Origin: Massilia sp. MS-15
Lineage (GTDB): Bacteria > Pseudomonadota > Gammaproteobacteria > Burkholderiales > Burkholderiaceae_D
Reading direction: 5' to 3'
Assembly (NCBI RefSeq): GCF_020176695.1
Contig: NZ_JAIWIA010000050.1
Span: 1-47,783, forward strand
DNA: 47,783 nt
The notes under the pieces were generated by a model. The model searched no databases and was not told the origin of the DNA. It saw only the letters and a program-made list of their open reading frames with translations. The translations under genes were made by a program, and so were the position numbers. Shown piece by piece: positions 34,058 to 44,383 of the stretch (position 1 is its first letter; each line of letters opens with the position of its first letter).

Positions 34058-35320
34058 TCAGAACACGAAATCGAGGGCGACAGCGCCGACCGTCACGCTG
34101 TCCCGGAAGCCGGGCTGGGCGTTCACGAACAGGCCGGTGCCGTTCTTCGGCGTGACGCGGTCGACCTGCGCCTTCAGGGCCACCGAGCTGGCGAAGTCCC
34201 AGCGCACGCCGAGGGTAGTGGTCGACTGTTCGCCCTGGCCCACGCCGGTGTTCGGCAGGCGGCGCACGCCGGCGCCGAGCTGCTGCATGGTCGGGGTGCA
34301 GGCCGCCGGATAGCCGGCCGGGCAGGCTGCCGGCACGGTGTTGACGATGGCGCCGTCGATCTTCAGCACGCTGTGGCTGGCGTAGGGCATGAACTTGCCC
34401 ATGCGGTAGCCGGCCATCGCGTACCAGGCGCTGGTGTCGTTGATGTAGGTCTTGGTCTTGCGCTTGGCGTACTCGGCCTGGAGCACGATGTTGTTCCAGT
34501 CCATCGCCAGGCCCAGCGAGCTGAAGCTGGCGCGCTTGTCGTGCGCTTCGATCTCGTTGGCCAGCGTGACGAGCTGGTTGAAGCGGTAGCCGGCGCCGGC
34601 TGCGCGCAGGCCGCCGACCAGGGTGTTGAGCGAGACCGAATCCTCGACGCTCACCTTGGTGGTCGCATGGCCGGCACGCAGGGTGAAGGGACCGTGCTCG
34701 GCGCTGATGTTCAGCGCGGCCACGTTCTTGCCCTTGGCGTGGATGTTGCCCGACAGCGGAGCCTTCACGCCGCCGTAGGCCAGCTGCGCGGTGAGGCTGG
34801 TGTCGCCGAAGCCGTGCTGCCAGGTGAGGTCCAGGCCGTCGATGCTGTTGAACGGCACCTGCGAATACACTTCCGCCGGCGGACGCAGCATGTGGTTGGC
34901 GTAGCCGACGTTGCGGTAGTCCGAGATCATGAATACCGGCAGGCCGACGCGGCCGACGCGCACGCTCAGTTCGTCCGAGATGCGGGCCTTGGCGAAGGCC
35001 CAGCTCAGTTCGGCGCCATAGCCTTCTTCGGCGTCACGGCGCACCAGGCCCTGGGCGGTCAGCGACAGCCAGCTGTTGACCACCATGTCGGCCTGCAGGC
35101 CAAGGTTCGAATCGATGCCGGTGCGGAAGTCCTTGGACGAACCCGCAGCCTGGTTCGGGCGCACGAATTCGGCGCCCTCGCTGTTGGCATAGGTCAGGGC
35201 GGCGGTACCGAAGCCGCTGATCTTGATTGGAGGGAAGCCGGCGCTGTCCTGCGCCTGGGCCGTCGAAGCTGCCAGCGGGAGCGCCAGCAAGGTAGCAATC
35301 ACACGTTTCTTCATCATCAT
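34058..35320 (-). CDS. Outer-membrane beta-barrel porin
   Basis: The protein has 420 residues. A signal peptide ends at AQA-QDS. The mature protein alternates short amphipathic strands (ISGFGTAALTYANSEG, LGLQADMVVNSWLSLTAQGLVRR, YGAELSWAFAKARISDELSVRVGRVGLP) and ends in a C-terminal Phe (VGAVALDFVF), the mark for outer-membrane insertion. It resembles proteobacterial porin-like proteins; the substrate cannot be read from the sequence. It heads an apparent porin-binding protein-MCP operon with a good promoter match upstream. Confidence 0.9.
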   Translation of the reverse strand: MMMKKRVIATLLALPLAASTAQAQDSAGFPPIKISGFGTAALTYANSEGAEFVRPNQAAGSSKDFRTGIDSNLGLQADMVVNSWLSLTAQGLVRRDAEEGYGAELSWAFAKARISDELSVRVGRVGLPVFMISDYRNVGYANHMLRPPAEVYSQVPFNSIDGLDLTWQHGFGDTSLTAQLAYGGVKAPLSGNIHAKGKNVAALNISAEHGPFTLRAGHATTKVSVEDSVSLNTLVGGLRAAGAGYRFNQLVTLANEIEAHDKRASFSSLGLAMDWNNIVLQAEYAKRKTKTYINDTSAWYAMAGYRMGKFMPYASHSVLKIDGAIVNTVPAACPAGYPAACTPTMQQLGAGVRRLPNTGVGQGEQSTTTLGVRWDFASSVALKAQVDRVTPKNGTGLFVNAQPGFRDSVTVGAVALDFVF

Positions 35321-35396
35321 TCTTATTACGAGCTGCTGAAAAAAGCGGTGCTGGCGTAAGCAGCAAGCAGGACAGCACCGTTAGACCCTGGCAATG

Positions 35397-35426
35397 ATTC
35401 TATCCATCTGGTAATTTTTTATGCAA
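35397..35426 (-). promoter_or_regulatory. Candidate sigma-70 promoter of the porin operon
   Basis: On the minus strand TTGCAT (35426-35421) and TAGAAT (35402-35397) are separated by 18 bases and lie about 77 bases before the porin ATG, in an AT-rich part of the 184-base gap. Both hexamers differ from consensus by two bases or fewer. Confidence 0.55.
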
Positions 35427-35504
35427 CTTAAATGAAAGAATTGGTGATGTTTAGTTGTTGGAGTGCGCTAACCGTTGCGAATTTGAAACAGCTTCTTGTC
35501 AGAA

Positions 35505-36062
35505 TTAGTTCCACCAGTGACAAGTTGCTCCTGCGGCAGGGAGACGGGCCTGGACGGCGTCGTGGATGATACCGGCCGCGCGTGCCTGGCCGGCATCGAA
35601 CAGGCGGGCATTGCCGGTGAGGTGGCTGCGGATATCGGTCGGTTGGCCCGCCGCCGTGGTCGCCTCGAGGAAGATGCTGGCGTAGCGCTCGGCATCGAAG
35701 TCGAGGCAGTCGCGCCATTCCGAGACGCGCGCATGGTCGGCCGCGACCAGGCTGCCGAAGCCCCAATGTAGCGGATGGACCAGGAAGCGCGTACCGGGAC
35801 AGGCATAGCGCTGCTGGCCGGCCAGGAAGATCACCACGGCCACCGATTCGACACTACCGATGTTGTGCGTGGTGAGCGGCACCGGCAGCGACTTCAGGAA
35901 AAAGTAGAGGGCGAAGCCGGCGGTCATGTTGCCGCCTTCACTGGACATGTGCAGGGCGATCTCGGTGGCGCCGTTCTGCAGCGCCTGCAGGCAATTGTTG
36001 CGGATGGCGCTGGCGGAACTGTGGTTAATCGGTCCGATGAAATGAACGATGTGCAAGGCCAT
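35505..36062 (-). CDS. ClpP/crotonase-fold serine protease-like protein
   Basis: The protein has 185 residues from ATG 36062, with GGGAG nine bases upstream. MSSEGGNMTAGFALYFFLKSL aligns with the ClpP NSPGGSVTAGMAIYDTM segment, IGSVESVAVVIFLAG with the ClpP GQAASMGAFLLAAG nucleophile strand (catalytic Ser73), and RFLVHPLHWGF with the ClpP histidine strand (His96). It is not clearly ClpP itself: it lacks a canonical clpX neighbour and the N-terminal MALHIVHFIGPINHSSA is unusual. It may be a solitary ClpP-like peptidase. The neighbouring DUF4153 gene (36101-37942) lies upstream on the same strand, so the two may be co-transcribed. Confidence 0.8.
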   Translation of the reverse strand: MALHIVHFIGPINHSSASAIRNNCLQALQNGATEIALHMSSEGGNMTAGFALYFFLKSLPVPLTTHNIGSVESVAVVIFLAGQQRYACPGTRFLVHPLHWGFGSLVAADHARVSEWRDCLDFDAERYASIFLEATTAAGQPTDIRSHLTGNARLFDAGQARAAGIIHDAVQARLPAAGATCHWWN

Positions 36063-36100
36063 GGGCTCTCCCGACGGGGTAGGCCCAAGCATAGCAAGAT

Positions 36101-37942
36101 TTACCTGGGCGCAGCGTCCGGCAGCGGGGGAGTGGCGGGCGGGCAACCATCTGTCCACAGCGGCGTGGCATCGACCGGCAGCCGCCGTCCCGCCACTTCC
36201 AGGTCGTTCCAGGCCGGCGCCAGGGTGCGGACCTGTCCATCCCGCACCGCCTGCACCAGTTCCCGGCACCCCAGGCCAGGCAAGGCGCCGACGATCCGCC
36301 AGCGGCCGCCATCTTCTTCGGTGGCAAAGGCCGTCTGCCACGCGCTGCCGCCAAACAGCAGGACTTCGGGACGCGCATCGCCACCCATGTCGAGCAGGAT
36401 CGCATCGCAAGATACACCGCGCCGCAGCAGGCAGGCAGGCGTGCGGTGGGCGTCGTGCTGGCCGGCCGTGGCAAGCCAGTCCATGTTCAGGAAGCTGTCT
36501 GGCAGGCGGCTTCCCTTCGGCCAGACACGCAGGTTGTCGGACAGCCTGGCCGGGACATCCAGCTGGTCCAGTTCGTACGGGAAGCGCAGCTTGCGCACCG
36601 CCGCGATCCGGCTGCGCAGGGCGGCCGCGTCCGGCCGGTCACTGGACGCATCCAGCTGTGCCAGCGCCGCGCGGCCGTAGCGGGCTGCCCCGAAGTGGAG
36701 GTAGCCGACGTCGAGCTGCGCCGCCGTCACGCGTCCGGCCGCCAGCCGCGCCAGCTGGTCCCTGGTGGCAAGCCGGGCCGGATCGGCCAGCGGCGTGAGC
36801 AGTGCCATCAGCACGGCCAGCACCACGAATGCGGCCGCGATGTTGACGCCCGCCAGCGTCGGCAGCCAGCCGCGGCGAAGTGCCGCCGCCGCATAGCCGC
36901 CCGCATAGCAGGCCGCCACCAGCATGCACGCCGCCGCAACGATCCGGTCGTCGGTCCAGCCGTGCTCGCCGACCCGCAGTGCGAGCGCGTAGATGGCGAG
37001 CGCGGTGACCGGCACCAGCAGCAAGGCGGCGATGCGCGCCGCCACGCCCACTGGTCGCGCGGCTGGCGTCTCGCCGCTCTGCCATGCCGCGTTGATCAGG
37101 ACCACGAAGGCGGCCGCCGCGCCGAGCAGGACGGAGGCGGCGCTGCGCGTGCCCCACAGCGCGTCTAGTCCGGTGAAGGGCAGGCTGGCCAGGAAGCCGC
37201 CCACCAGGAGCGTCAGCACCGGCAGGATCCAGGACAGCAGTACCAGCAGCAGGTTGCGGATGCCGCGTACGATGCCCGGCCGCACGTCGGTCAGGTGCAG
37301 TGCGCTCGCAAAGGCGAAGGTGGTAACGGGAATCGCGAACCATGGTTCCCGGATGGCGTCTTGCAGGAAGCTCAGCTTGACCAGCAGGAACAGCTGCGCG
37401 CCCAGGTGCAGCACCAGCCAGCCGGTGCCGACGAACAGGGCGCTGAAGGCCAGCTGCACGCCCAGCTTCCAGGCGGTTTCGAAATAGCTGGCATAGCCAG
37501 CGATGCGGCGGCGCTCATGCGCGCCTGCCAGCACGAGCACGTGGGCGATGAATAAGCCGGCCACGAGCGACAGGCACAGATGCGGCGAGGGCGACGCCGC
37601 GCGCGGCCGGGGGCCTTCCGGCGGCCGGTAGGCGCCTTCCATGCGCCGGACGTCGTGCAGCGCGAGGACGGCAAGCACGGCCGCTGCCGCCAAGCACCAC
37701 AGCAACAGGCGCCGCCGCGACAGCTGGCCCAGCCCGCTGATCGCGATGACCGGCACCAGTGCGCACACCAGCAGCAGGGGCACGAACAGGCGCGGCGCGG
37801 TGGCGGGCCAGTGCAGTGCGGTTCCGGCGCGGTACAGCAGGAACAGCAGCAATCCCTGCACCAGCCCGATCCCGATCCGGGCGGCGGCAAGGCCAGGGCG
37901 CGCATCGGCCGGCTCGGCAGTGGCATGCACGACGGCTCCCAT
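36101..37942 (-). CDS. DUF4153-type polytopic membrane protein
   Basis: The protein has 613 residues. About ten to eleven hydrophobic helices run from residue 20 to about 400 (for example LLLWCLAAAAVLAVLAL, AFSALFVGTGWLVLHLGAQLFLLVKL, LLLVLLSWILPVLTLLVGGFLASL). A soluble C-terminal domain of about 190 residues follows, with SDRPDAAALRSRIAAVRKLRFPYELDQ and a Cys-containing MDWLATAG ... ACLLRRGVSCDAILLD. The central region fits the DUF4153 family, whose function is not known. It precedes the ClpP-like gene by 38 bases and starts one base before the end of uraH on the same strand, so it may belong to a uraH transcript. Confidence 0.8.
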   Translation of the reverse strand: MGAVVHATAEPADARPGLAAARIGIGLVQGLLLFLLYRAGTALHWPATAPRLFVPLLLVCALVPVIAISGLGQLSRRRLLLWCLAAAAVLAVLALHDVRRMEGAYRPPEGPRPRAASPSPHLCLSLVAGLFIAHVLVLAGAHERRRIAGYASYFETAWKLGVQLAFSALFVGTGWLVLHLGAQLFLLVKLSFLQDAIREPWFAIPVTTFAFASALHLTDVRPGIVRGIRNLLLVLLSWILPVLTLLVGGFLASLPFTGLDALWGTRSAASVLLGAAAAFVVLINAAWQSGETPAARPVGVAARIAALLLVPVTALAIYALALRVGEHGWTDDRIVAAACMLVAACYAGGYAAAALRRGWLPTLAGVNIAAAFVVLAVLMALLTPLADPARLATRDQLARLAAGRVTAAQLDVGYLHFGAARYGRAALAQLDASSDRPDAAALRSRIAAVRKLRFPYELDQLDVPARLSDNLRVWPKGSRLPDSFLNMDWLATAGQHDAHRTPACLLRRGVSCDAILLDMGGDARPEVLLFGGSAWQTAFATEEDGGRWRIVGALPGLGCRELVQAVRDGQVRTLAPAWNDLEVAGRRLPVDATPLWTDGCPPATPPLPDAAPR

Positions 37943-37943
37943 G

Positions 37944-38297
<354 letters not shown>

Positions 38298-38400
38298 GCG
38301 GTTCCCATATGCGAAGAATGAGTTGGAGTATCTGGGCAATCATATACCCTTGTGCTTCCTGCAATATATGATCGCCGATATACCTGCTTTCGATCATGCC

Positions 38401-39339
38401 ATGGACACCTACTCCGACTACCCGCGCGACCTGGCCGGCTACGGCCGCAACCCGCCCCACGCCCGCTGGCCGGGCGGGGCCCGCATCGCCCTGCAGTTCG
38501 TGCTGAACTACGAAGAGGGCGCCGAGAACTGCGTGCTGCATGGCGACCCGGCCTCGGAAACCTTCCTGTCCGAGATCATCGGCGCCCAGGCCTTCCCGAT
38601 GCGCCACATGAGCATGGAGTCGCTGTACGAATACGGCGCGCGCGCCGGCCTGTGGCGGGTACTGCGCCTGTTCGAGGAACGCGGCCTGCCATTGACGGTG
38701 TTCGGCGTGGCGATGGCGCTCAAGCGCAACCCCGATGCGGTCAGCGCCTTCCGCGAGCTGGGCCACGAGATCGCCTGCCACGGCCTGCGCTGGATTTCTT
38801 ATCAAAACATGGACGAAGCCCTTGAGCGTGCCCACATGATTGAGGCGGTGCACATCATGCGCGAACTGACCGGAGAAGCGCCGCTCGGCTGGTACACGGG
38901 ACGCGACTCGCCCAATACCCGCCGCCTGCTGGTCGAGCACGGCGGTTTCGCCTACGACGCCGACCACTATGGCGACGACCTGCCGTTCTGGCAGGAGGTA
39001 GACGTGGGCGGACGGCAGGTGCCGCACCTGGTCGTGCCCTATACGCTCGACAGCAACGACATGCGCTTCGCCGCCATGCAGGGTTTCAATTCCGGCACCC
39101 AGTTCTTCGACTACCTGAAGGATGCCTTCGACCTGCTGTATGCCGAGGGCGACCCGGATGGCCTGGACCGGCCGAAGATGCTGTCGATCGGCCTGCACTG
39201 CCGCCTGGTCGGGCGCCCGGGACGGGCGCAGGCGCTGGCGCGCTTCCTCGATTACGTGCTAGGCCACGAGCGGGTCTGGGTCGCGCGCCGCATCGATATC
39301 GCACAGCACTGGAAAACCGTGCATCCTTTCATAAAATGA
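38401..39339 (+). CDS. puuE: Allantoinase PuuE (polysaccharide-deacetylase fold)
   Basis: The protein has 312 residues from ATG 38401 (MDTYSDYPRDLAGYGRNPPH). ATG 38368 would add 11 residues; neither has a clear ribosome site. The fold is NodB-like, with LQFVLNYEEGAENCVLHGDPASE, a conserved GHEIACHGLRWISYQNMDEALE and GWYTGRDSPNTRRLLVEHGGFAYDADHYGDDLPFW, as in the cofactor-independent allantoinase PuuE. It opens allantoin to allantoate. It is divergent from uraH and 129 bases ahead of xdhA, placing it in a purine-degradation set. Confidence 0.95.
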   Translation: MDTYSDYPRDLAGYGRNPPHARWPGGARIALQFVLNYEEGAENCVLHGDPASETFLSEIIGAQAFPMRHMSMESLYEYGARAGLWRVLRLFEERGLPLTVFGVAMALKRNPDAVSAFRELGHEIACHGLRWISYQNMDEALERAHMIEAVHIMRELTGEAPLGWYTGRDSPNTRRLLVEHGGFAYDADHYGDDLPFWQEVDVGGRQVPHLVVPYTLDSNDMRFAAMQGFNSGTQFFDYLKDAFDLLYAEGDPDGLDRPKMLSIGLHCRLVGRPGRAQALARFLDYVLGHERVWVARRIDIAQHWKTVHPFIK

Positions 39340-39363
39340 ATGGATGGCGGGATCCATAAGATA

Positions 39364-39402
39364 TGCTTATTTATAGATAAGCAATATAAGAATTTTCTTA
39401 TA
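39364..39402. promoter_or_regulatory. Two AT-rich palindromes upstream of xdhA
   Basis: TGCTTAT-6-ATAAGCA (39364-39383) and TATAAGAA-TT-TTCTTATA (39385-39402) lie side by side about 70 to 105 bases ahead of xdhA, in a strongly AT-rich stretch of the 129-base gap. They are candidate operators for a regulator of purine catabolism that is not in the window. Confidence 0.5.
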
Positions 39403-39468
39403 AGTCCGTTGACGCCGGGTGGTAGCCTTCCGCCCTTGCTCGACCGAGAGGCAAACTGAGAGGCAACG

Positions 39469-40932
<1,464 letters not shown>

Positions 40933-40943
40933 AAGGACACACC

Positions 40944-43295
40944 ATGAACGACGCAGGCACCCCCATCCTCGCCGGGCAGGCCGCTGCCCAGGGCAGCGAA
41001 GCGTGGAGCGAAGTCGGCCGTGCGCGCCCGCACGAATCGGCCGTGCTGCACGTGCTCGGCCAGGCCACCTATACCGACGATATCCCGGAACTGGCCGGCA
41101 CCCTGCACGCCGCGCTCGGGCTGTCGAGCCGTCCGCATGCACGCATCCGCGGCATCGAGCTCGCCGCGGTCGCCGCCAGCCGCGGCGTGCTGGCGGTGCT
41201 CACGGCGCAAGACATCCCCGGCCTGAACGACTGCGGCCCGATCATCCACGACGACCCGATCCTGGCCGACGGCCTGGTCCAGTACGTGGGCCAGCCGATC
41301 TTCGTCGTCATCGCCGACAGCCACGACAACGCGCGCCGCGCGGCGCGGCTGGCGAACATCGACTACGAAGACCTGCCCGCCATCCTGACGCCGCAGGCGG
41401 CGCGCGCCGCCCGGTCCTTCGTGCTGCCGCCGATGCGCCTGGCGCGCGGCGACGCCGAGGCAGCGTTTGCCGGCGCCCCGCACCACGTGCGCGGCGAGCT
41501 GCACGTGGGCGGGCAGGAACAGTTCTACCTCGAAGGCCAGATCGCCTATGCGATTCCGGGCGAGGACCGCGGCATGCACGTGTACTGCTCGACCCAGCAC
41601 CCGAGCGAGATGCAGCACGTGGTGGCGCACGCGCTCGGCCTGCATTCGCACCACGTGACGGTGGAATGCCGTCGCATGGGCGGGGGCTTCGGCGGCAAGG
41701 AATCGCAGTCGGCCCTGTGGGCGGCGGCGGCGGCGATCGCAGCAAGCGCAATGCGCCGCCCGGTCAAGCTGCGCGCCGACCGCGACGACGACATGCTGGT
41801 CACCGGCAAGCGCCACTGCTTCCACTACGCATACGAAGTCGGCTACGATGCGCAGGGGCGCATCCTGGCCGCGAAGGTGGACATGGTCAGCCGCGCCGGC
41901 TATTCGGCCGACCTGTCCGGCCCGGTGGCCACGCGCGCCGTCTGCCACTTCGACAATGCCTATTACCTGTCGGACGTCGAGATCCGCGCCGCCTGCGGCA
42001 AGACCAATACCCAGTCGAACACCGCCTTCCGCGGCTTCGGCGGGCCGCAGGGCGCGATCGCGATCGAGTACGTGATCGACGAGATCGCGCGTCACCTCGG
42101 CCGCGACCCGCTCGACATCCGCCGCCTGAATTTCTACGGCAAGCAGGAGCGCAACCTCACGCCCTACGGCCAGGAGATCGTCGACAACGTGATCCACGAA
42201 CTGGTGGACGAGCTGGAAGGCAGCAGCGACTACCGCGCCCGCCGCGCCGCCATCGAGGCCTTCAACAAGACCAGCCCGGTGCTGAAGAAGGGCCTGGCGC
42301 TGACGCCGGTGAAATTCGGCATCGCCTTCAACGTCACCCACCTGAACCAGGCCGGCGCCCTGGTCCATGTCTACGTGGACGGTTCGATCCTGGTGAACCA
42401 CGGCGGCACCGAGATGGGGCAGGGCATCAACACCAAGGTGATGCAGGTGGTGGCGCACGAGCTGGGCGTGAACCTGGAACGGGTGCGCGCCACCGCCACC
42501 AACACCAGCAAGGTGGCCAACACCTCGGCCACCGCGGCATCCACCGGCGCCGACCTGAACGGCAAGGCCGCGCAGGACGCGGCGCGCACCATCCGCGACC
42601 GGCTGGCAGCCTTCGTGGCATCGCAGTTCGGCGGCGATCCATCGGAAGTGCGTTTTGCCGACGACACCGTGTTCGTGAACGGAGAAGCGCTGCGCTTCGG
42701 CGAAGTGGTGGCCAAGGCCTACCTGGCGCGGGTGCAATTGTGGTCGGACGGCTTCTACGCCACCCCCGGCCTGCACTGGGACCCGAAGACCATGAACGGC
42801 CGTCCGTTCTCCTACTACGCCTATGGCGCGGCGGTGTCGGAAGTCGTGGTCGATACCCTCACCGGCGAATGGAAGCTGGTGCGCGCCGATGCGCTCTACG
42901 ACGCCGGCAATTCGCTCAACCCGGCAATCGACATCGGCCAGGTCGAAGGCGCCTTCATCCAGGGCATGGGCTGGCTCACCACCGAGGAATTGTGGTGGAA
43001 CGGCGACGGCAAACTGATGACGCATGCGCCTTCGACCTACAAGATCCCGGGCGTGTCCGACTGCCCGCAGGACTTCCGGGTGCGCCTGTTCAAGAACCGC
43101 AACGTGGAGGACAGCATCCACCGCTCCAAGGCCGTGGGCGAGCCGCCGCTGCTGCTGCCGTTCTCGGTGTTCTTCGCGATCCGCGACGCGGTGTCCAGCG
43201 TCGGCGGGCACCGGGTGCAGCCGCCGCTGAATGCGCCGGCGACCTGCGAGGAAATCCTCAAGGCGGTGGCCTTCGTGGAAGCGGCGCTCGCCTGA
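40944..43295 (+). CDS. xdhB: Xanthine dehydrogenase large (molybdopterin) subunit
   Basis: The protein has 783 residues from ATG 40944 (GAAAGGAC upstream); longer frames upstream overlap xdhA and are not used. Molybdenum-cofactor motifs are present: RRMGGGFGGKESQ, AFRGFGGPQGAIAIEYV, HGGTEMGQGINTK and the active-site Glu in HRSKAVGEPPLLL. It oxidises hypoxanthine and xanthine to urate in the cytoplasm. The stop overlaps the xdhC start by one base (TGATG), consistent with coupling to its maturation chaperone. Confidence 0.97.
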   Translation: MNDAGTPILAGQAAAQGSEAWSEVGRARPHESAVLHVLGQATYTDDIPELAGTLHAALGLSSRPHARIRGIELAAVAASRGVLAVLTAQDIPGLNDCGPIIHDDPILADGLVQYVGQPIFVVIADSHDNARRAARLANIDYEDLPAILTPQAARAARSFVLPPMRLARGDAEAAFAGAPHHVRGELHVGGQEQFYLEGQIAYAIPGEDRGMHVYCSTQHPSEMQHVVAHALGLHSHHVTVECRRMGGGFGGKESQSALWAAAAAIAASAMRRPVKLRADRDDDMLVTGKRHCFHYAYEVGYDAQGRILAAKVDMVSRAGYSADLSGPVATRAVCHFDNAYYLSDVEIRAACGKTNTQSNTAFRGFGGPQGAIAIEYVIDEIARHLGRDPLDIRRLNFYGKQERNLTPYGQEIVDNVIHELVDELEGSSDYRARRAAIEAFNKTSPVLKKGLALTPVKFGIAFNVTHLNQAGALVHVYVDGSILVNHGGTEMGQGINTKVMQVVAHELGVNLERVRATATNTSKVANTSATAASTGADLNGKAAQDAARTIRDRLAAFVASQFGGDPSEVRFADDTVFVNGEALRFGEVVAKAYLARVQLWSDGFYATPGLHWDPKTMNGRPFSYYAYGAAVSEVVVDTLTGEWKLVRADALYDAGNSLNPAIDIGQVEGAFIQGMGWLTTEELWWNGDGKLMTHAPSTYKIPGVSDCPQDFRVRLFKNRNVEDSIHRSKAVGEPPLLLPFSVFFAIRDAVSSVGGHRVQPPLNAPATCEEILKAVAFVEAALA

Positions 43296-44383
43296 TGGAC
43301 GACTGGCTGCCCGGGGAGCTGCGCGCGCCGGCCGTCCTGGTGACGGTCGCGCGCGTCGAGGGTTCCGTGCCGCGCGAGCCGGGCGCGCGCATGCTGGTCG
43401 ACGCGGCAGGCTTTCGCGGCACCATCGGCGGCGGGCACCTGGAGCACCGGGCGCTGGAGATCGCGCGCGCGCTGCTGGCCGCAGGAGGGCAGGCGCGGCT
43501 GGAGCGCTTCCCGCTGGGGCCGAAGCTGGGGCAGTGCTGCGGCGGGATCGCGTGGCTGGCGTTTGAAATCGCGGATGCCGGGCAGCTCGCGCTGCTCGAC
43601 AGGCGCCGCAACGAAGACACCTGGCGCATGGTATCCGTAGGGTGGGCGGGTCTCCCGCCCACGCGTTCATCGAAAGATGGCATTGCGGCTGCGCTGCCGC
43701 CAGTTGAACGCGTAGGCGGCGAAGCCGCCCACGCGACGTCCCTGATCGACGGCAGCGGGCGCATCCTCGCCGGCGCGGCTGTTCCCGCATTCGACCGCAG
43801 CGCCGGCACCCACATGTTCCAGGACGACACTGGCCGCCTGTGGCTGGTCGACGCGGTACTGGCCCCGCGCGCCCACCTGATGCTGTTCGGCGCCGGCCAC
43901 GTTGGCGCCGCCATCGTGCGCGCCCTGGCCGGCTTGCCCTGCCGCGTCACCTGGGTCGACGAGCGCGACGACCTGTTCCCGGCCGGGCTGCCGGGCAACG
44001 TGACGGTCGAGGCCACCGACACGCCGCGGGCCCTTGTTGAAAAAGCGCCACAGGGAACCACCTTCCTGGTCATGACCCACAGCCACGCCCTTGACCTGGA
44101 CCTGTCGCACGCGATACTGTCGCGCCCCGGCGCGCCTGATCACGACATTGCGGCGGACTGGTTCGGCCTGATCGGATCGTGCACCAAGCGCCGCCAGTTC
44201 GAGCACCGCCTGCGCGAGCGCGGCATCGCCGCCGCGCGCATCGCTGCGATGGTCTGCCCGGTCGGCATCCCCGGCATCGAGGGCAAGGCCCCGGCCGTGA
44301 TCGCGGCCTCCGTGGCGGCCCAGCTGCTGACCGTATGGGAAGCGGCGGCCCGCCAACCTGACGTTTCAACGGAATCACACTAA
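43295..44383 (+). CDS. xdhC: XdhC, molybdenum-cofactor insertion/maturation factor with in-frame repeat insertion
   Basis: The protein has 362 residues. The XdhC N-terminal domain is present (TVARVEGSVPREPGARMLV, GTIGGGHLEHRAL, the paired Cys in LGQCCGG), as is the Rossmann C-terminal domain (LMLFGAGHVGAAIVRAL, WFGLIGSCTKRRQFEHRL). Between them, residues about 115-147 are encoded by copy 2 of a dispersed palindromic repeat (V-G-W-A-G-L-P-P-T-R ... G-G-E-A-A-H-A-T). The repeat is 99 bases, a multiple of three, with no stop, so the frame continues. XdhC binds Mo cofactor and loads it into XdhB. The insertion may be tolerated because it sits in a linker (inference). Confidence 0.93.
   Translation: MDDWLPGELRAPAVLVTVARVEGSVPREPGARMLVDAAGFRGTIGGGHLEHRALEIARALLAAGGQARLERFPLGPKLGQCCGGIAWLAFEIADAGQLALLDRRRNEDTWRMVSVGWAGLPPTRSSKDGIAAALPPVERVGGEAAHATSLIDGSGRILAGAAVPAFDRSAGTHMFQDDTGRLWLVDAVLAPRAHLMLFGAGHVGAAIVRALAGLPCRVTWVDERDDLFPAGLPGNVTVEATDTPRALVEKAPQGTTFLVMTHSHALDLDLSHAILSRPGAPDHDIAADWFGLIGSCTKRRQFEHRLRERGIAAARIAAMVCPVGIPGIEGKAPAVIAASVAAQLLTVWEAAARQPDVSTESH
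43637..43735. repeat. Two-hairpin dispersed repeat, copy 2, inside xdhC
   Basis: The element opens with GTAGGGTGGGCGGG-TCT-CCCGCCCACGCG and has a second hairpin GCGTAGGCGGC-GAA-GCCGCCCACGC about 45 bases later. Its left arm is nearly identical to copy 3. It lies entirely within xdhC codons and keeps the frame. Confidence 0.85.

Noticed and set aside
41003..44383. A very long plus-strand frame covering xdhB and xdhC in one reading frame
   Set aside because: Upstream of 43295 it runs in the wrong frame for xdhB; only the part from ATG 43295 is a gene (xdhC). I rejected the idea of an xdhB-xdhC fusion.
43295..44383. xdhC as a pseudogene because of the repeat insertion
   Set aside because: The inserted 99 bases keep the frame and both domains retain their motifs, so the gene is open throughout.
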